DNA of 64,000 bases, taken from the NCBI RefSeq assembly GCF_013155125.1, contig NZ_CP053564.1, positions 6,517,501-6,581,500 on the forward strand, given 5' to 3'. Shown one piece after another: positions 45,246 to 53,256 of the stretch. The first letter of the stretch is position 1. Each line of letters starts with the position of its first letter. The position numbers and the translations under genes are program-made. Source of the DNA: Pseudonocardia broussonetiae (GTDB lineage: Bacteria > Actinomycetota > Actinomycetes > Mycobacteriales > Pseudonocardiaceae). The notes under the pieces were generated by a model that was given only the letters and a program-made list of their open reading frames with translations, made no database searches and was not told the DNA's origin.

Positions 45246-46990
45246 GCGCCCGCCAGATCCGCCGCGCGCTTGAGGATGGTGACCCGGCCGTTGGTGCCGT
45301 CCACCTCGATCTCGTCGCCGTCCTTGATGGCGACGGTCGCGATGCCGATCGCGGTCACGGTCGGCACGCCGTACTCCCGCCCGACGATCGCGGCGTGGCT
45401 GAGCATGCCACCGCCGTCGCACGCCGCACCGGCGATCTTGCCGAAGGCCGCGGTCCAGCTGGGCGAGGTCGACTCGCACACCAGGATCGAGCCGGGCTCG
45501 AGGCGGTGCATGTCGTCGCTGCTCTGCAGGACGCGCGCGATGCCCCTGGCGACGCCCTTCGCCGCGGCGACGCCGGGCAGCACCGTCTCCTCGGCCGCGT
45601 TCGGGTTCTGCACCGCGCGGATCGAGGTCGGGTTGAGGCCGAAGATCTCGATGAGCACCGGGTCCTCGACGGTCTCGGGGACCGTGCCGAGCACCTTCGG
45701 CATCTCGCCGCGCAGCGCGCCCCAGTGGTCGAAGTACTGGCGACGGTCCTTGACCAGGCTCTTGAGCCCGCCGTCGTAGGTGGAGCCGCCGGCCACCTGC
45801 TGCAGCTCGGGCCAGAACAGGTAGAGCATGTCGTCCTTGTGGTCGGCCCCGACGCGGTCGGCCAGCTCCTGGCAGACCCGGCGCAGCGGGATCATGACCT
45901 TGAGGTCGATGTAGTAGTTGTGGTCGTCCTGCCACCACGGGAAGTTGGCCTCGAGGTTGGACTGCAGGCCGGCGTCGAACACGGCCTGCTCCTCCTTCGT
46001 CAGGCCCGACCGCGCGGTCTCGATCGCGCCCTCGCGCTCGGCCATCGCGTTGCGCGCGGCGGCCTCGAAGTCGTGGTCCTCGTCCTTGAGGACGAAGCTC
46101 TTGATCATGTCGAGCGGGATCGTGTTGTCCTCGATCCAGCTGGGGACGCCGACGTCGCAGGTGGCCTCCTGGCGGTGGCCGTAGACCTGCAGGAAGTCGT
46201 CGAAGTCGGTGAGCCACTGCGACGCCGAGCCGCCCTGCGCGGAGAGCGCGGTGCGGATGCCGGTGCCGGAGTTCTCCTCGAACGCCTGGCGCAGACCGGC
46301 CGCCTTGGCCTTCCGGGCGAGCTCGGCGAGCCCGCGGTCGGTCTCCATGATCTTGGTGTCCTCGCCCTGGAGGAACTTGCCGATGTCGGCGGTGTTGATG
46401 CCCATCTCGGCGCAGGCCCCGTAGAAGCCCAGGAAGTTCACCAGCAGCGGGTACATCACGTTGAAGTGGATCTCCATGGAGCGCTGGTGGTAGCGCCGCG
46501 CCGCGGTGAGCAGGGTCGGCAGCTCACCCGTCGGCACCGCCGTCAGGTCCAGGTTGTGGAAGTGGTCCCAGGTGGCCTCGAGCTCGTCGCGGCCCTGCTC
46601 CCACGTCGAACGGTAGTTCTGCAGGAAGCGCGGGAGGTTCGTGCCGAGGCGGTTGGCGCGGGCGCCGATCTCGCGGGGGTCGGACTCGGGGATCGCCGAG
46701 CCGTAGAGGTGCGTGCCGGCGAAGCGCGAGGTGATGCCGCGGCCGGGGGGCAGCGGGAGCGCCTCGGCCGCGTGCTGGGTGCCCCAGCAGTACCCGTCCT
46801 GGCCCCAGGCGAAGGCCGCGAGCGGGGTCAGCCCCCGGGACCAGTGGAAGTCGAGGAACCAGAACTTGTCCTCGTCCTCCTTCGTGAAGGGGCCGGTCCC
46901 GTCGATGATGTAGGGCGACTCGAGGTGCTCGGGCTTGAAGCCCGGGTACCACTCGCCGGTGTACGGCTCCACAGGGACGACAGTGGCCAT
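45242..46990 (-). CDS. PEP-utilizing (swivelling phosphohistidine) subunit, phenylphosphate synthase A / CreH-like
   Basis: A 582-residue partner of the ATP-binding subunit. The phosphohistidine signature is near the C-terminus: GGGMLSHAAIVGREYGVPTV, with H532 as the phosphate carrier. The large N-terminal part (residues 1-430), rich in Trp, Tyr and His (FWFLDFHWSRGLTPLAAFAWG), has no PEP synthase equivalent and is probably the acceptor-binding domain. In phenylphosphate synthase the phosphate moves from this histidine to phenol. It is divergent from Rieske oxygenase 2, with two CGTTC-N9-GAACA boxes between. Confidence 0.84.
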   Translation of the reverse strand: MATVVPVEPYTGEWYPGFKPEHLESPYIIDGTGPFTKEDEDKFWFLDFHWSRGLTPLAAFAWGQDGYCWGTQHAAEALPLPPGRGITSRFAGTHLYGSAIPESDPREIGARANRLGTNLPRFLQNYRSTWEQGRDELEATWDHFHNLDLTAVPTGELPTLLTAARRYHQRSMEIHFNVMYPLLVNFLGFYGACAEMGINTADIGKFLQGEDTKIMETDRGLAELARKAKAAGLRQAFEENSGTGIRTALSAQGGSASQWLTDFDDFLQVYGHRQEATCDVGVPSWIEDNTIPLDMIKSFVLKDEDHDFEAAARNAMAEREGAIETARSGLTKEEQAVFDAGLQSNLEANFPWWQDDHNYYIDLKVMIPLRRVCQELADRVGADHKDDMLYLFWPELQQVAGGSTYDGGLKSLVKDRRQYFDHWGALRGEMPKVLGTVPETVEDPVLIEIFGLNPTSIRAVQNPNAAEETVLPGVAAAKGVARGIARVLQSSDDMHRLEPGSILVCESTSPSWTAAFGKIAGAACDGGGMLSHAAIVGREYGVPTVTAIGIATVAIKDGDEIEVDGTNGRVTILKRAADLAGA

Positions 46991-47060
46991 GCGAACTCCT
47001 AGGTCCGGTGCGACGTTCGTCGGACCGTGTCAGTGGTCACAGGCCCCCGGCAAGCGGACC

Positions 47061-47116
47061 GTTCTCCCCTGCCGAACACCCCCGCCCTGACGGGCCCGTT
47101 CGGCGACGGCGAACAG
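47061..47116. promoter_or_regulatory. Two CGTTC-N9-GAACA boxes between the kinase operon and Rieske oxygenase 2
   Basis: CGTTCTCCCCTGCCGAACA at 47061-47079 and CGTTCGGCGACGGCGAACA at 47098-47116. Both are 19 bp and share the outer half-sites of the CGTTCCG-N5-CGGAACG palindrome elsewhere in the island. Start-to-start distance is 37 bases. They probably bind an IclR protein controlling both divergent units. Confidence 0.6.
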
Positions 47117-47157
47117 CGCTCTTCCCGCAGGTCGCGCCGTTTCCTACCGTCCGCCCC

Positions 47158-48393
47158 ATGCTGAGCGCCGAGAAGAACGAGCGCCTGACGCGGGTCGGGC
47201 CGGGCACTCCCATGGGTGAGCTGCTGCGCCGCTACTGGTGGCCGGTCGCCACCCACGACATGGCGACGCGCATCCCGGTGAAGCGCCGCCTGCTCGGCGA
47301 GGACCTCGTCCTCTACCGCGACGGCAGCGGCACCGTGGGCCTGCTCGCCGAGCAGTGCCCGCACCGCCGCGCCGCGCTGTGGCTGGGCTGCACCGAGGAG
47401 GAGGGCCTGCGCTGCGGGTACCACGGCTGGCGCTTCGACGCCGACGGCCGCTGCCTGGAGCAGCCCGGCGAGCCCGCCGACTCCACGTTCAAGGACCGCA
47501 TCCGCGCCACCGCCTACCCCGTGCAGGAGCTGGGCGGGCTCGTGTTCGCCTACCTCGGCCCGCTGCCCGCGCCGGAGCTCCCCCGCTACGACCTGTTCGT
47601 GTGGGAGGACGCCTGGCGCGACATCGGTCACGCCGAGCTGCCCTGCAACTTCGTGCAGATCATGGAGAACTCCGTCGACCCGTACCACGTCGAGTGGCTG
47701 CACGGGCGCTACGGCAACTTCCTGCGGGAGATCGGCGGCAAGGCCGCGCCGCTGCCCGTCGTCAGCAAGAAGCACGTGAAGGTCGCGTTCGAGGTCTTCG
47801 AGCACGGCATCCTCAAGCGCCGCGTGCTGGAGGGGCACACCGAGGAGGACGAGGACTGGAAGGTGGGGCACCCGCTGGTGTTCCCGCACATGCTGCGCGT
47901 CGGCGCGGCGGGGCTCGCGACGTTCCAGATCCGGGTGCCGATCGACGACGAGAACACCTGGCACGTCTGGTACCAGACCTACCGGCCCGAGGGCGGCGCC
48001 CCGGCGCAGGAGACGATCCCGACCTACGAGGTGCCGCTGTTCGACGAGCGGGGCGAGTACCTGCGCGACTACGTCGACGGGCAGGACATCGTCGCGTGGA
48101 TCACCCAGGGCCGGATCTCCGACCGCACGAAGGAGCACCTGGGCCGCTCCGACCTCGGCGTGATCCTGCTGCGCAAGCTCTACGCCGAGCAGATGGACGC
48201 CGTCGCGCGCGGGGAGGACCCGCTGTGCACCTACCGCGAGCCGCACGACGTCATCGACCTGCCGATGGAGAAGGACAAGTTCGGCTCGGCGATGGCGTTC
48301 CGGCAGCTGTGGACGCGCGAGAGCTCGGTGCGCTACTCCCCCATCAAGGAGGAGGTCCTGCAGCTGTTCGGCGACCCGGTGCCGACGTGGTGA
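47158..48393 (+). CDS. Rieske non-heme iron oxygenase, phthalate-dioxygenase-like, copy 2
   Basis: A 411-residue paralogue of the first oxygenase. Rieske ligands are C67, H69, C86 and H89 (CPHRRA, CGYHGW); the iron site motif is D174-P-Y-H177-x4-H182 (VDPYHVEWLHG). Shared segments such as WKVGHPLVFP and EHLGRSD show a common origin with copy 1. It heads a plus-strand unit of oxygenase, zinc ribbon, HAD phosphatase and SDR, and is divergent from the aryl-kinase-like genes. No dedicated reductase is nearby; the small Rieske ferredoxin at 39.8 kb could supply electrons. Confidence 0.92.
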   Translation: MLSAEKNERLTRVGPGTPMGELLRRYWWPVATHDMATRIPVKRRLLGEDLVLYRDGSGTVGLLAEQCPHRRAALWLGCTEEEGLRCGYHGWRFDADGRCLEQPGEPADSTFKDRIRATAYPVQELGGLVFAYLGPLPAPELPRYDLFVWEDAWRDIGHAELPCNFVQIMENSVDPYHVEWLHGRYGNFLREIGGKAAPLPVVSKKHVKVAFEVFEHGILKRRVLEGHTEEDEDWKVGHPLVFPHMLRVGAAGLATFQIRVPIDDENTWHVWYQTYRPEGGAPAQETIPTYEVPLFDERGEYLRDYVDGQDIVAWITQGRISDRTKEHLGRSDLGVILLRKLYAEQMDAVARGEDPLCTYREPHDVIDLPMEKDKFGSAMAFRQLWTRESSVRYSPIKEEVLQLFGDPVPTW

Positions 48394-48400
48394 GGTCCCG

Positions 48401-48568
48401 GTGATCAGGTTCTGCCCGGGCTGCGGCACCGCGCTCGGCGACGCCGCGTTCGTCCAGGAGTACTGGGTGGCGCGCGACCGGCACGTGGTGTGCTGGTGCC
48501 CGTCCTGCTCGCTCATGTGCACGGTGGTGCTGGCCGCCGCGCTCGTCGGAACGGAACCCGAACACTGA
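48401..48568 (+). CDS. 55-residue zinc-ribbon protein after Rieske oxygenase 2
   Basis: A tiny protein beginning VIRFCPGCGTALGD and containing a second knuckle, VCWCPSCSLMC, about 20 residues later. Its layout mirrors the 72-residue zinc-ribbon protein after oxygenase 1 (first knuckle C-P-x-C, second C-x-C-x-x-C). GTG 48401 follows GAGG by five bases and lies seven bases past the oxygenase stop; its own stop overlaps the HAD start (TGATG). Genes this short are easily missed by automatic annotation. The function is unknown. Confidence 0.8.
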   Translation: MIRFCPGCGTALGDAAFVQEYWVARDRHVVCWCPSCSLMCTVVLAAALVGTEPEH

Positions 48569-49239
48569 TGACGCAGCCACCGAGGCGCGCACTGCTGCTG
48601 GACCTGGGCGGCACGGTCTTCCGCTCCGGCAGCGAACTGCTGGGCGAGTTCGGGGCCGTCGAGCCGCGGGTGCGGGCGGCCGTCGCGCGGCGCGGGCCGT
48701 TGGGCACCGAGACCGACCCGGAGTGGGACGCGATGATCCGCCAGGACATCAGCGAGCGGGAGTACTGGCGGATCCGCAGCGAGGAGATCGGCGCGGCGCT
48801 GGGGCGGGACTGGCCGATCCAGGAGTTCATGCACACCCTCTACGCGCTGGCCGGCGACGACATCATCCGGCCGCCCGCCGCCGCGCTCGTCGCCGACGCC
48901 CGGGCCGCGGGCCACCGGATCGGCGTGCTCACCAACGACCTGCGCGCCTTCCACGGCGAGACGGCGATGGCCTCGCACCCCGTGCTGGAGCAGGTCGACG
49001 TGCTGGTGGACGCCTCGGTCACCGGCATCCTCAAGCCCGACCCCCGCGCCTACGCGCTGGCCGCCGAGCGGCTGGGCACGGCGCCGGGCGACATCGTGTT
49101 CGTCGACGACATGCCGTGGAACATCGCGGGAGCGCGGCGGGCCGGGATGATCGCAGTGGAGCTGGACCTGACCGACCCGGACGCCGCCTTCGCGGTGGCG
49201 CGCGCGGAGCTCGGCCTGGGTGCGGAGGCGGCGGCGTGA
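48568..49239 (+). CDS. HAD-superfamily phosphatase-like hydrolase in the Rieske/aryl-kinase locus
   Basis: A 223-residue HAD-IA-type hydrolase. Motif I is LLLDLGGTVF with nucleophile D12; the usual second Asp is Gly (DLGGT), as in some HAD subfamilies. Motif II is LTNDL, motif III the lysine in GILKPDPRAY and motif IV VFVDDMPW. In the p-cresol route of Corynebacterium a phosphohydrolase removes phosphate after oxidation; this gene is placed to do the same job here. It overlaps the zinc-ribbon gene by TGATG and the SDR by GTGA. The substrate is inferred. Confidence 0.83.
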   Translation: MTQPPRRALLLDLGGTVFRSGSELLGEFGAVEPRVRAAVARRGPLGTETDPEWDAMIRQDISEREYWRIRSEEIGAALGRDWPIQEFMHTLYALAGDDIIRPPAAALVADARAAGHRIGVLTNDLRAFHGETAMASHPVLEQVDVLVDASVTGILKPDPRAYALAAERLGTAPGDIVFVDDMPWNIAGARRAGMIAVELDLTDPDAAFAVARAELGLGAEAAA

Positions 49240-49961
49240 CCGACCCGGCCGGCGGGATCGCCGTCGTCGTCGGGGCGTCGGGGGCGCTGGGCGGCGCGAT
49301 CGCGGAGCGGCTGCGCGGCGAGGGGCTCGACGTCGTCGCCGTGGCGCGGGGCGGGCCGTGCGCGGCCGACATCGGCTCCGACTCCTCCGTCAGTGCCATC
49401 GCCGACGCCGTCGGTGCGCTGGACGGGCCGGTGCGGATGGTCGTGCAGGCCGCCGGGCTGCCGGCGGCCGGGCCGCTGGAGACGATCGCCCCCGACGCGC
49501 TCGGGCACGCGGTCGCGCTCAAGTGCGGTGGGCTGCTGCGCCTGGTCCGGGCCGTCGACGACCGGCTGGAGCGCGGCTCGCGGATCGTCGCGCTCGGGGG
49601 CCACTACGGCATCGAGCCCGCCCCCTACGCGTGCGCGGCGGGCGTCACGAACGCGGCGCTGGCCAACCTGGTGCGCCAGCTCGCGGTGTCCTACGGCCCG
49701 CGCGGGGTCACCGCGCACCTGGTCGCCCCCGGTCCGGCCGACACCCCGCGCCTGCGCGGGCTCTCCGAGCAGGCGGCGCAGCGGCGGGGGGTGCCGGTGG
49801 AGCAGGTGCTGGCCGAGCGGGCCGCGGAGTCACCGCTGGGCCGGCTCGTCACGCCGTCGGAGGTGGCGTGGGCGGTGGCGACCCTGCTGGCGCCCGAGGC
49901 CGACGCCCTGCACGGCTCGACCCTGGGCCTGGACATGGGCGCGAGGCGCGGCATCTTCTAA
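49236..49961 (+). CDS. Short-chain dehydrogenase/reductase-like protein lacking the Ser-Tyr-Lys set
   Basis: A 241-residue Rossmann protein with an SDR cofactor loop (VVGASGALGGAIAERL). The catalytic tyrosine is Y131, but the lysine four residues on is alanine (YACAAG) and no serine stands in the usual upstream place (VALGGHYG). The C-terminal VAPGPADTPRLR and LGLDMGARRG segments are SDR-like. Its place after the oxygenase suggests a dihydrodiol dehydrogenase, yet the missing residues argue for a different chemistry or a non-redox role. Confidence 0.85.
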   Translation: MTDPAGGIAVVVGASGALGGAIAERLRGEGLDVVAVARGGPCAADIGSDSSVSAIADAVGALDGPVRMVVQAAGLPAAGPLETIAPDALGHAVALKCGGLLRLVRAVDDRLERGSRIVALGGHYGIEPAPYACAAGVTNAALANLVRQLAVSYGPRGVTAHLVAPGPADTPRLRGLSEQAAQRRGVPVEQVLAERAAESPLGRLVTPSEVAWAVATLLAPEADALHGSTLGLDMGARRGIF

Positions 49962-49994
49962 CCGCCCTCGCGCCCCCCGCCCGCCCGCCCTCTG

Positions 49995-50051
49995 GTGACA
50001 GTGGAGTGGCTTTACTGCCACTGGGCGCCAGTAAAGCCACTCCACTGTCAC
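49995..50051. terminator. 23-bp perfect inverted repeat between convergent genes
   Basis: Two exactly complementary 23-base arms (49995-50017, beginning GTGACAGTGGAGTGG, and 50029-50051) around an 11-base loop. It starts 34 bases after the SDR stop and is followed by the second 40-bp hairpin. Probably a strong bidirectional terminator. Confidence 0.75.
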
Positions 50052-50084
50052 TGCGGAGGGGTTGGCGCCGGGCGGGGTGTGGTC

Positions 50085-50124
50085 GTGAGTGCGAACCGTG
50101 GCCCTGGCCACGGTTCCCACTCAC
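50085..50124 (-). repeat. 40-bp hairpin, copy B
   Basis: GTGAGTGCGAACCGTGGCC paired with GGCCACGGTTCCCACTCAC, one mismatch. It matches copy A at 39563-39602 in 34 of 40 positions, and the pair at positions 9/32 is swapped (C-G to G-C) with pairing kept. It includes the stop codon of the tautomerase-like gene, so it is at the end of a minus-strand transcript. Confidence 0.8.
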
Positions 50125-50522
50125 GGGGTTGCTCGTGCCTCGATCTCCGTCCGCCGCGCGGCGCTCGCCGGCACCCCGGCGATGCCCCAGTCCTCCGGGT
50201 CGACCTGCACGATCCGGCCGCGGACGAGCTGCCGGTCGACGCCGAGCACGTCCACGATCACGTCCGTGCACGCGCCGAGCAGGCGGTGCCGCTGCTCCAC
50301 CGGACGCCCGCGCAGGGCCAGCGCCGTGAAGTACGGCGCCTCGACGCCCGGCTCCCCCGCCGTCACCCACTGCGCGGGCGGGTGCAGCGTGAGGAACGCC
50401 CGCACCCGCGAGAGCGGCGAGTCCAGCACCTCGGCGTAGCGCCGCGACAGGGCCGCGAGCAGCTCCGCGTGCTGGGCGTCGGTGTGGCACCCCTCGACCA
50501 GGTGCACCTCGAGGATCGGCAT
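50121..50522 (-). CDS. Tautomerase-superfamily protein (cis-CaaD/4-OT-like, long form)
   Basis: A 133-residue tautomerase-fold protein beginning MPILEVHLVEG, so the catalytic N-terminal proline is available. It is twice the length of a 4-oxalocrotonate tautomerase, like cis-3-chloroacrylate dehalogenase and related fused tautomerases, and continues with a second beta-alpha unit ([19 protein letters not shown]). It ends at the hairpin next to the Rieske/HAD/SDR unit. A role with the aromatic island is possible but its substrate is unknown. Confidence 0.8.
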   Translation of the reverse strand: MPILEVHLVEGCHTDAQHAELLAALSRRYAEVLDSPLSRVRAFLTLHPPAQWVTAGEPGVEAPYFTALALRGRPVEQRHRLLGACTDVIVDVLGVDRQLVRGRIVQVDPEDWGIAGVPASAARRTEIEARATP

Positions 50523-50584
50523 GGCGCGCACGCTAGGGACCCACGGGACGCCCGTCGAGGGGCGCGTTCGCCAGGGAGACCCGG

Positions 50585-52504
50585 TCAGGGGCCGACGGCG
50601 GCCCGGCTCTGCGCCAGCGCCTCGACCGCGTAGAGGTACGCGGGCTCCACCAGCGCCGGCCCCGCCCGGAAGTCCAGCAGCCCCGATCGGCCGACCGGCG
50701 GGGTCAGCAGCTCGATCGACCGGCTCGCCAGCCGGTCGCGCTGCAGCCGGGCGGTGGACAGCGACATGCTGCGGACCAGCACGTCGCCCAGCCGCGGCAC
50801 GCGCATCCGCGGGGTGAACGGGTTGAGCCGCGACGCCAGCACCCGCCAACCCGACACCGCGAGGTCGAACTCCGCCGGCGTCCGCCGCCCGCTGCCGGTG
50901 GGCTGCAGGTTGACGGCGACGATCGGGCCGTCGCCGACCACCCCCGCCATGACGTCGACGGGCAGGTTGTTCATCACCCCGCCGTCGACGAGGAGCTGGG
51001 TGCCGTCGTGCACCGGTGGGTAGACGCCGGGGATCGCGATGCTGGCCCGGATCGCCCGCCAGGTCGGGCCGGTCTCGTGCACGACCTCCCGGGCCTGGCT
51101 CAGCGACGCCGACACGGCGAAGTAGGGCAGCCACAGGTCCTCGATCAACCCGGCGAACGAGGGTTCCTCGCGCAGCAGCCTCGTCACCTTGCGGGCCGAG
51201 GACAGCGCCACGAACGGCGGCGTGAACCCGACCATCGACCCCTTCTCCACCATCGCCGCCCGGGCCTGGCGCACCCGCTGCTCGTGGTCGAGCCCGTCGG
51301 CGTAGAAGCCGGCCATGAGCGCCCCGATGCTGGCGCCGCCGACGGCGTCGACCGGGACGCCCGCCTCGTCGAGGGCGCGCATCACCCCGAGGTGGGCGAA
51401 CCCGCGCACCCCGCCGCCGGCCAGCACCAGCCCGCGCGCCGTGCCCGACAGGAACCGGGCCACCCGCTCCAGGTGGCCGGTGTCGCCGGCCCGCACGTGG
51501 TGATGGCGGGTGACGTCGCGCCCGGCCAGCCACGCCGCTGTGCCCGACGGGGCCGCCGTGCCCGCGGGGTGCAGCAGCACGAGGTCCCGCCGCCGCTCGC
51601 CGGGCACCCGCGCCAGCGCCCGCTCCGCCGGGCCCGCTGCCGGGTCGTCCCCGGCGCGGGCGACGAGCACCACCCGGTCGGCCTGGCGCAGGCAGCGGCG
51701 CGTCCACTCGGTGTCGCCGTCGTCGGCGCGGTAGACGACGAACCGGTGCGCCGCCTCGACGCGCTGCAGCCACGCCAGCAGCCGCCCGTTGCGCGGGTCG
51801 GCGGGCTCGGTGCCCGACGCGCCGGCACCCAGCGCCGCGTCCACCGTCGCGGACGTGACCTCCAGCGCCCCGCCCAGCGCGGTGACCAACCCCGTGGCCA
51901 GCTCGTCGGGCACCGGTCCCGACCCGGCCGGCAGCAGCGCGACCGTGACGGCGGGAGCCGTCGGCGCCGGCACCCCCGTGACGGGGCCGCTCCCGGTCCG
52001 CACCAGCGCCCGGCACAGCCCGAGCAGCGACCCCGGGTGCGCCGCGGCGAACCGCTCGAACCCGGCCACGCCCAGGCGCAGCACCAGCGAGTCGCGCACG
52101 GCGTGCACGTGCGTGCCGGCCCCGTCCCCGGGCTCGATCCCGAGCAGCGCGGCGGCCCCGACGACCTGCCCCGGGCCGATCTCGCGCGACCCTGCCCCGG
52201 ACCGCACGGCGAGGCGGCCGTAGGCGACCAGGTGCAGCGCGTCCGGTGCCCGGTCGGCGTCGAGCACCACCTCCCCGGCGGTGACGTGCACCGGGTCGAG
52301 CGCGACGAACAGCTCCCGCAGCGCCGCGCGGTCGAGCCCGCCGAACACCTCGGTCCCGGCCAGGAAGTCCAGCACCTCGCTGCCCGGTTCGGTGCCCGAC
52401 CAGCTCTCCGCCAGCAGCAGCAGGGGGCGCCGGCGCCGGGTGGAGCCCAACCCGGCCGCGATCCGGTCGCGGTCGAAGAACTCGGGGACCTGGGTGCTGC
52501 TCAC
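50585..52504 (-). CDS. Patatin-like phospholipase with cyclic-nucleotide-binding domain (NTE-like)
   Basis: A 639-residue lipid acyl hydrolase. A cNMP-binding domain occupies about 45-160 (FGGLDRAALRELFVALDPVHV). A middle domain like that of eukaryotic/bacterial NTE proteins follows, then the patatin domain from about 358: oxyanion loop GGGVRGFAHLG, nucleophile S392 in GGASIGAL and the catalytic D507-G-G. Its GTG overlaps the stop of the MinD-like gene (GTGA). It ends a coupled signalling operon, so its lipase activity may be the output of the kinase and response regulator upstream. Confidence 0.9.
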   Translation of the reverse strand: MSSTQVPEFFDRDRIAAGLGSTRRRRPLLLLAESWSGTEPGSEVLDFLAGTEVFGGLDRAALRELFVALDPVHVTAGEVVLDADRAPDALHLVAYGRLAVRSGAGSREIGPGQVVGAAALLGIEPGDGAGTHVHAVRDSLVLRLGVAGFERFAAAHPGSLLGLCRALVRTGSGPVTGVPAPTAPAVTVALLPAGSGPVPDELATGLVTALGGALEVTSATVDAALGAGASGTEPADPRNGRLLAWLQRVEAAHRFVVYRADDGDTEWTRRCLRQADRVVLVARAGDDPAAGPAERALARVPGERRRDLVLLHPAGTAAPSGTAAWLAGRDVTRHHHVRAGDTGHLERVARFLSGTARGLVLAGGGVRGFAHLGVMRALDEAGVPVDAVGGASIGALMAGFYADGLDHEQRVRQARAAMVEKGSMVGFTPPFVALSSARKVTRLLREEPSFAGLIEDLWLPYFAVSASLSQAREVVHETGPTWRAIRASIAIPGVYPPVHDGTQLLVDGGVMNNLPVDVMAGVVGDGPIVAVNLQPTGSGRRTPAEFDLAVSGWRVLASRLNPFTPRMRVPRLGDVLVRSMSLSTARLQRDRLASRSIELLTPPVGRSGLLDFRAGPALVEPAYLYAVEALAQSRAAVGP

Positions 52505-53256
52505 GCCCGGACCCCGGTGCCGACGAGCTGGTCGGCCAGCTGCCCGTAGAGGGCGGCGACGGGGTGGTCGGGGTGGTGCAGGACGAAGATCCCTCCGCTG
52601 GAGAGCACCATCAGCTCCTCGGAGTGCGGGACGACGGCGGCGACCGGGGTGCCGTAGGCCTCCGACACCCGCAGCGCGACGTCCGCGGGCTCGAACGCCT
52701 CGGGGCACTTGTTGACCACCAGCACCGTGCGCGGCACCGCGAGCTTGCGCGCCACGCTCACCGTGACGTGGGTGCCCTCGTAGTCCTGGTGGTCGGGGCG
52801 CAGCACGATCGCCAGCGCGTCGGACATCGCGATCGACAGCAGCGTCTCCTCGTTCAGCCCGGGGTGGGTGTCCAGGAGCAGCACGTCGAGCTCCAGCTCG
52901 GCGGCCAGCGCGCGGACCCCCTCGCCGAGCAGGCCGACGTCGTAGCCCTCGGCCATGATCCGGGCGATGTCGTGCGGGTCGACGCTGGACGGCACGAGCC
53001 AGATCCGGCCCGCGGTGCCCGGCGGCGTCACCTCGCGGGCGGCCTCGCGCAGCGGGTAGCGGCCCCACAGGAACCCGTCGAGGTGGTGCTCCGGCCGGTC
53101 GACGCCGAACAGCACGTGGATGCCCGGCGAGAGGATGTCGAGGTCGACCACCCCCACCCGCAGGCCGCGCCCGGCGAGCACCGCGGCCACGTTCGCCGTG
53201 GTGTTCGACTTGCCGGTGCCGCCCCGGAACGAGTGCACGGACACGATGGACGTCAT
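52501..53256 (-). CDS. MinD/ParA-like P-loop ATPase
   Basis: A 251-residue deviant-Walker ATPase: Walker A is SFRGGTGKSNTTANVAA, with Arg in place of the usual first Lys, and VDLDILSPGIHVLFG and LLLDTHPGLNE supply switch motifs. There is no DNA-binding domain or ParB partner. It is coupled both to the response regulator upstream (ATGA) and the patatin downstream (GTGA), pointing to a signalling or localisation role, not plasmid partition. Confidence 0.88.
   Translation of the reverse strand: MTSIVSVHSFRGGTGKSNTTANVAAVLAGRGLRVGVVDLDILSPGIHVLFGVDRPEHHLDGFLWGRYPLREAAREVTPPGTAGRIWLVPSSVDPHDIARIMAEGYDVGLLGEGVRALAAELELDVLLLDTHPGLNEETLLSIAMSDALAIVLRPDHQDYEGTHVTVSVARKLAVPRTVLVVNKCPEAFEPADVALRVSEAYGTPVAAVVPHSEELMVLSSGGIFVLHHPDHPVAALYGQLADQLVGTGVRA

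Noticed and set aside
52501..53256. MinD/ParA-like ATPase as a sign of a plasmid or partition locus
   Set aside because: There is no ParB or replication gene; it is coupled to a response regulator and a patatin gene in a chromosomal setting.
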